A DNA stretch of 64,000 nucleotides from Arsenophonus apicola (GTDB taxonomy: Bacteria > Pseudomonadota > Gammaproteobacteria > Enterobacterales > Enterobacteriaceae). The stretch is from contig NZ_CP084222.1 in assembly GCF_020268605.1 (NCBI RefSeq), forward strand, positions 1,116,001-1,180,000, written 5' to 3'. The position numbers and the translations under genes are program-made. Positions within the stretch are counted from its first letter, which is position 1. Each line of letters starts with the position of its first letter. A model generated the notes under the pieces. The model did not search any database, was not told the DNA's origin, and saw only the letters and a program-made list of their open reading frames with translations. Positions 60,121 to 64,000 of the stretch are shown here, in pieces.

Positions 60121-60200
60121 GGCTTTAAAATAAGCTATTCAGCGTAACAGAAGCAATGTGTTGCGGTCGTAATAAACCTGATCAAGCGTTGTGGTGCAGA

Positions 60201-62000
60201 ATGATAACAGATCAGATAACGCAAGAGAGTGTCAGGCCAGTATGGCAAACTTATGATCATTGCGATGATCCCATAATTTTGGCACTGCGTAACCAATTTA
60301 GTCCTGATGCTTTCACCATTCAATCAACTCGTACGGGAATGTTGGTCATCTGGATCAAACGTGAACAACTTCTTGCCGTAGTTGAGTTTTTGAAAAAGCA
60401 GCCTAAACCTTATGTGATGCTGTTTGACTTACATGGGGTTGATGAGCGGCAAAGAGTATATCGGCAAGGTTTACCTGAAGCTGATTTTTCCGTTTTTTAC
60501 CATCTCATTTCCATTGAGCGTAACCGCGATATTATGTTGAAAGTGGCGCTTAGTGAGAAAGATCTTAATATTCCATCTCTAGTGTCTTTATTTCCCAATG
60601 CTAATTGGTATGAACGTGAAGTATGGGATATGTTTGGCATAACATTCAATGGCCATCCAAATTTGCGCCGGTTATTAATGCCAATGACCTGGCAAGGACA
60701 CCCGTTATGTAAAGATTATCCGGCCAGAGCCACTGAATTTGATCCTTTTGTTTTAACCAAACAAAAACTTGATTTAGAGATGGAGTCACTGACCTTTAAA
60801 CCAGAAGAATGGGGGATGACGAGAGGCAATGAACATGAGGATTTTATGTTCTTGAATCTGGGTCCTAATCATCCTTCATCTCATGGCGCTTTTCGGATTG
60901 TACTGCAACTAGATGGTGAAGAGATTATCGACTGTGTACCGGATATTGGTTACCACCATCGGGGTGCAGAGAAAATGGGCGAGCGCCAATCCTGGCACAG
61001 TTATATTCCTTACACTGACCGCATTGAGTATTTAGGTGGTTGTGTTAATGAAATGCCTTATGTCTTAGCGGTAGAAAAGCTGGCAGGTATTGATGTACCT
61101 GATCGCGTTAAGACTATCCGTGTCATGTTGTCAGAGTTATTTCGTATTAACAGCCATTTACTCTATATCAGTACTTTTATTCAGGATGTCGGTGCAATGA
61201 CACCGGTTTTCTTTGCTTTTACTGATCGGCAAAAAATATATGACATTATTGAAGCGATCACCGGTTTCCGTATGCATCCAGCTTGGTTTCGAATCGGAGG
61301 TGTTGCCCATGATTTACCACAAGGTTGGCAGAAACTGTTGCAGGAATTTCTTGATTGGATGCCAAAGCGTCTCGATTCTTATGTAAAGGCTGCATTGCAA
61401 AATAGTATTCTTAAAGGGCGTTCAGTGGGTGTAGCCGCTTATACAACTAAAGAAGCATTAGATTGGGGGGTTACAGGCGCTGGATTAAGGGCGACGGGCC
61501 TTAATTTCGACATCCGTAAATGGCGACCCTATTCAGGTTATGAAAACTTTGAATTTGAGGTTCCAATCGGCAACAACGGCGATTGTTATGATCGTGTGAT
61601 GTTAAAAGTAGAAGAGCTACGGCAAAGCCTGCATATTCTTAAGCAATGCTTAAATAATATGCCGACCGGACCATTTAAAGCCGATCATCCACTCACGACT
61701 CCGCCACCGAAAGAGCGCACATTACAACATATTGAAACCATGATTAACCATTTTCTACAAGTTTCATGGGGGCCAGTTATGCCTGCAAATGAGGCTTTTC
61801 AGATGATTGAAGCAACAAAAGGGATCAATAGTTACTATCTTACCAGTGATGGTAATACGATGAGCTATCGCACACGCGTTCGCACACCAAGTTTTGCTCA
61901 TTTACAGCAAATTCCTGCGGTGATCAGAGGCAGCCTGGTGTCTGATCTTATTGTCTACCTTGGTAGTATTGATTTTGTCATGTCAGATGTGGATCGTTAA
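60201..62000 (+). CDS. nuoC: NADH-quinone oxidoreductase subunit C/D (fused)
   Basis: 599 residues from the ATG at 60201. The N-terminal 30-kDa (NuoC) part (VFYHLISIERNRDIMLKVAL, NWYEREVWDMFGITFNGHPN) is fused to the 49-kDa (NuoD) part (NLGPNHPSSHGAFRIVLQLD, DIGYHHRGAEKMGERQSWH, ending FVMSDVDR). The fusion is typical of enterics. It forms the quinone-binding site with NuoB. Intact. Confidence 0.96.
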   Translation: MITDQITQESVRPVWQTYDHCDDPIILALRNQFSPDAFTIQSTRTGMLVIWIKREQLLAVVEFLKKQPKPYVMLFDLHGVDERQRVYRQGLPEADFSVFYHLISIERNRDIMLKVALSEKDLNIPSLVSLFPNANWYEREVWDMFGITFNGHPNLRRLLMPMTWQGHPLCKDYPARATEFDPFVLTKQKLDLEMESLTFKPEEWGMTRGNEHEDFMFLNLGPNHPSSHGAFRIVLQLDGEEIIDCVPDIGYHHRGAEKMGERQSWHSYIPYTDRIEYLGGCVNEMPYVLAVEKLAGIDVPDRVKTIRVMLSELFRINSHLLYISTFIQDVGAMTPVFFAFTDRQKIYDIIEAITGFRMHPAWFRIGGVAHDLPQGWQKLLQEFLDWMPKRLDSYVKAALQNSILKGRSVGVAAYTTKEALDWGVTGAGLRATGLNFDIRKWRPYSGYENFEFEVPIGNNGDCYDRVMLKVEELRQSLHILKQCLNNMPTGPFKADHPLTTPPPKERTLQHIETMINHFLQVSWGPVMPANEAFQMIEATKGINSYYLTSDGNTMSYRTRVRTPSFAHLQQIPAVIRGSLVSDLIVYLGSIDFVMSDVDR

Positions 62001-62002
62001 TA

Positions 62003-62551
62003 ATGCAAGATGAATTTAATCCAAATCAACAGCAGAAGCGGCTCGATGTCGCTAATAGGATAGAGTCTCACACCAAATATGATTTTGCTTTGACCGAAGA
62101 AGAGCAAGAAGCGATTGAGCAAGAAAAACATCACTATGAAGATCCCAGAGCCGCTTCAATTGAAGCATTGAAAATTGTGCAAAATAAGCGCGGTTGGGTG
62201 GAAGATGGTGCTATTTATGCAATTGCCAATCTGTTAGGTATTCCTGCTAGTGATGTAGAAGGCGTAGCGACCTTCTACAGTCAAATTTATCGTCAACCTG
62301 TTGGTCGCCATATTATCCGTTATTGTGACAGCGTGGTTTGTCATATTACCGGTTATCAAGGTATTGAGAGTGAAATTATCAAGTTATTACAGATTGCGCC
62401 CGGACAAACAACCGCCGATGGCCGTTTTACCTTATTACCAACTTGTTGTCTGGGTAACTGTGACAAAGGTCCTACTATGATGATTGATGAGGATACGCAT
62501 AGTCATGTCAAGCCATCTGATATTCAACGGTTATTGGAGCAGTATCCATGA
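62003..62551 (+). CDS. nuoE: NADH-quinone oxidoreductase subunit E
   Basis: 182 residues, 16 longer than in E. coli because of an extended N-terminus (MQDEFNPNQQQKRLDVANRI). Thioredoxin-like 2Fe-2S subunit with cysteines in YCDSVVCHI and LPTCCLGNC. NADH-dehydrogenase module. It overlaps nuoF by 4 bases. Intact. Confidence 0.95.
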   Translation: MQDEFNPNQQQKRLDVANRIESHTKYDFALTEEEQEAIEQEKHHYEDPRAASIEALKIVQNKRGWVEDGAIYAIANLLGIPASDVEGVATFYSQIYRQPVGRHIIRYCDSVVCHITGYQGIESEIIKLLQIAPGQTTADGRFTLLPTCCLGNCDKGPTMMIDEDTHSHVKPSDIQRLLEQYP

Positions 62552-63903
62552 CAACCCAGCGACAAATTACCCGTAATAAGCAGACCCATCCATTAACTTG
62601 GCGTTTACGTGAAGATCAGCAGCCCGTCTGGTTAGAGGAATACTTAAGTAAAAATGGTTACCAAGGCGCTAAAAACGCCCTGTCAAGCATGTCGCCAGAT
62701 CAGGTGGTTAGCTTGGTTAAAGATGCTGGTCTTAAAGGTCGTGGTGGTGCTGGCTTTTCTACCGGTCTTAAATGGAGTTTAATGCCGAAAGATGACAGCA
62801 TGAATATCCGTTATCTACTTTGCAATGCTGATGAAATGGAGCCAGGAACTTATAAAGATCGTCTTTTAATGGAACAGCTACCGCATTTGTTGATCGAGGG
62901 AATGCTAATTGGCGCTTATGCATTGAAAGCATATCGTGGTTATATTTTTTTACGTGGTGAGTATATTGAGGCAGCCAAACATTTACGTAAAGCGATTGAG
63001 GAGGCGAAAGCAGCGGGTTTATTAGGTAAAAATATTCTGGCTAGCGGTTTTGATTTTGAGCTTTTTGTGCATACCGGTGCTGGGCGTTATATTTGTGGTG
63101 AAGAAACAGCGCTAATTAATTCCCTTGAAGGACGCCGAGCAAATCCGCGTTCAAAACCGCCTTTTCCGGCAACATCCGGTGTTTGGGGTAAACCAACTTG
63201 CGTCAATAATGTGGAAACGCTCTGTAATGTGCCGGCGATTATTACACATGGTAAAGAGTGGTATCTGGGCCTTAGCGAAGGTAAAAGCAAAGATGCTGGA
63301 ACGAAGCTGATGGGATTTTCTGGCCGGGTCAATAATCCCGGCTTGTGGGAATTACCTTTTGGTATCACTGCACGTGAAATCCTAGAAGATTATGCAGGTG
63401 GCATGCGTGCAGGTTTAACGCTTAAAGCCTGGCAACCAGGCGGAGCAGGTACCGATTTTCTAACGGAAGCGCATCTTGATTTAGCCATGGATTTCGACAC
63501 TATTGCTAAAGCTGGCAGCCGTTTAGGTACCGCACTGGCCATGGCGGTTGATCATGAAATTAATATGGTTGCTTTAACCCGCAATCTAGAGCAATTTTTT
63601 GCCCGCGAATCGTGTGGTTGGTGTACACCGTGTCGTGATGGCCTACCTTGGAGTGTAAAAATTTTACAGGCGTTAGAGCGTGGTGAGGGGCAACCAGGTG
63701 ATATTGAAACATTAGAGCAACTTTGTCGTTTTCTTGGGCCAGGTAAAACTTTTTGTGCCCATGCCCCCGGTGCGGTTGAACCTTTGCAGAGTGCTATCAA
63801 ATATTTTCGTGCTGAATTTGAAGCTGGCATCAGCCAACAAAATTTGGCCAACTTGAGTCCAATTGCAGGTATTCAGCCAAATTTGTTAAAGCAGCGTTGG
63901 TGA
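62548..63903 (+). CDS. nuoF: NADH-quinone oxidoreductase subunit F
   Basis: 451 residues. FMN/NADH-binding subunit: GLKGRGGAGFSTGLKWSLMP (FMN site), ICGEETALINSLEGRRANPR, and 4Fe-4S cysteines in ESCGWCTPCRDG with a later Cys in KTFCAHAPG. It takes electrons from NADH. Intact. Confidence 0.96.
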   Translation: MTTQRQITRNKQTHPLTWRLREDQQPVWLEEYLSKNGYQGAKNALSSMSPDQVVSLVKDAGLKGRGGAGFSTGLKWSLMPKDDSMNIRYLLCNADEMEPGTYKDRLLMEQLPHLLIEGMLIGAYALKAYRGYIFLRGEYIEAAKHLRKAIEEAKAAGLLGKNILASGFDFELFVHTGAGRYICGEETALINSLEGRRANPRSKPPFPATSGVWGKPTCVNNVETLCNVPAIITHGKEWYLGLSEGKSKDAGTKLMGFSGRVNNPGLWELPFGITAREILEDYAGGMRAGLTLKAWQPGGAGTDFLTEAHLDLAMDFDTIAKAGSRLGTALAMAVDHEINMVALTRNLEQFFARESCGWCTPCRDGLPWSVKILQALERGEGQPGDIETLEQLCRFLGPGKTFCAHAPGAVEPLQSAIKYFRAEFEAGISQQNLANLSPIAGIQPNLLKQRW

Positions 63904-63957
63904 TAACCTACGCTAAGCTAAATAAAAAAGTATTTAAGTCGACTGAATTTTTGATTA

Positions 63958-63978
63958 ACGCCTGCTAACAAGCAGGCC
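63958..63978 (+). repeat. Small hairpin between nuoF and nuoG
   Basis: GCCTGC-TAACAA-GCAGGC just ahead of the nuoG ribosome site; may modulate nuoG expression or mRNA stability. No T run. Confidence 0.5.
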
Positions 63979-63988
63979 ATTAGGAAGC

Positions 63989-64000
63989 ATGCTGACTATG
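63989..64000 (+). CDS. nuoG: Start of NADH-quinone oxidoreductase subunit G
   Basis: ATG at 63989 with AGGAAG upstream; only four codons (MLTM) are in the window. Identified by position after nuoF and by resemblance to the enteric nuoG start. Confidence 0.6.

Overview
The window is chromosomal DNA of an AT-rich member of the Enterobacterales carrying one large lambda-type prophage. The host flanks keep the enteric order hxpA(yfbT)-yfbS-yfbR-alaA-lrhA-nuoABCDEFG. The base composition, the many single-base frameshifts and the prophage load suggest a host-associated Morganellaceae member such as Arsenophonus. That genus assignment is inference from memory of such genomes, not proof.

Layout. 1-1849: 3' end of the hexitol phosphatase gene and the 5' three quarters of yfbS, which already carries a frameshift in a T8 run. 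1835-54157: prophage of about 52.3 kb between two identical 15-bp att cores. The cores lie in phase, so excision would restore the yfbS frame at the junction. 54143-54569: 3' end of yfbS. 54635-64000: yfbR, alaA, lrhA and the start of the nuo (complex I) operon up to the first codons of nuoG.

Prophage, left to right: int-xis with lambda-like arm sites; a leftward early operon (DUF669-like and Sak4-like recombination genes, several small genes, antirepressor genes, a pentapeptide protein, a sliding-clamp-like protein and N); nutL-OL-cI-OR-cro-nutR; a second repressor/cro pair; cII; an O-like gene with iterons and a DnaB helicase; nin-type genes and Q; an antirepressor; the lysis cassette (holin, SAR endolysin, Rz/Rz1); terminase, portal, capsid and connector genes; tail genes with a -1 frameshift chaperone; an immI-like island (ribbon-helix-helix protein, non-cleavable CI-like protein, antirepressor); tape measure; an Ail/Lom protein, a lipoprotein and a second immI-like island; tail genes M, L, K, I and J interrupted by a solo TnpB element; a TonB-like secreted protein; a tail fibre; and a final Rha antirepressor next to attR.

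Most notable is regulation. Nine genes of the antirepressor families (KilA-N, AntA, Rha, BRO, P22AR) share and swap C-terminal domains. Three of them sit behind leaders with the architecture of the P1/P7 C4 antisense RNA. Each leader has a different pairing sequence, and in two of the three the pairing target covers the Shine-Dalgarno site. Together with three repressors and two ribbon-helix-helix proteins this is a layered immunity/antirepression network. About 20 frameshifts, most of them in homopolymers and concentrated in tail genes, mean the phage is either decaying or the assembly has indel errors; sequence alone cannot decide.
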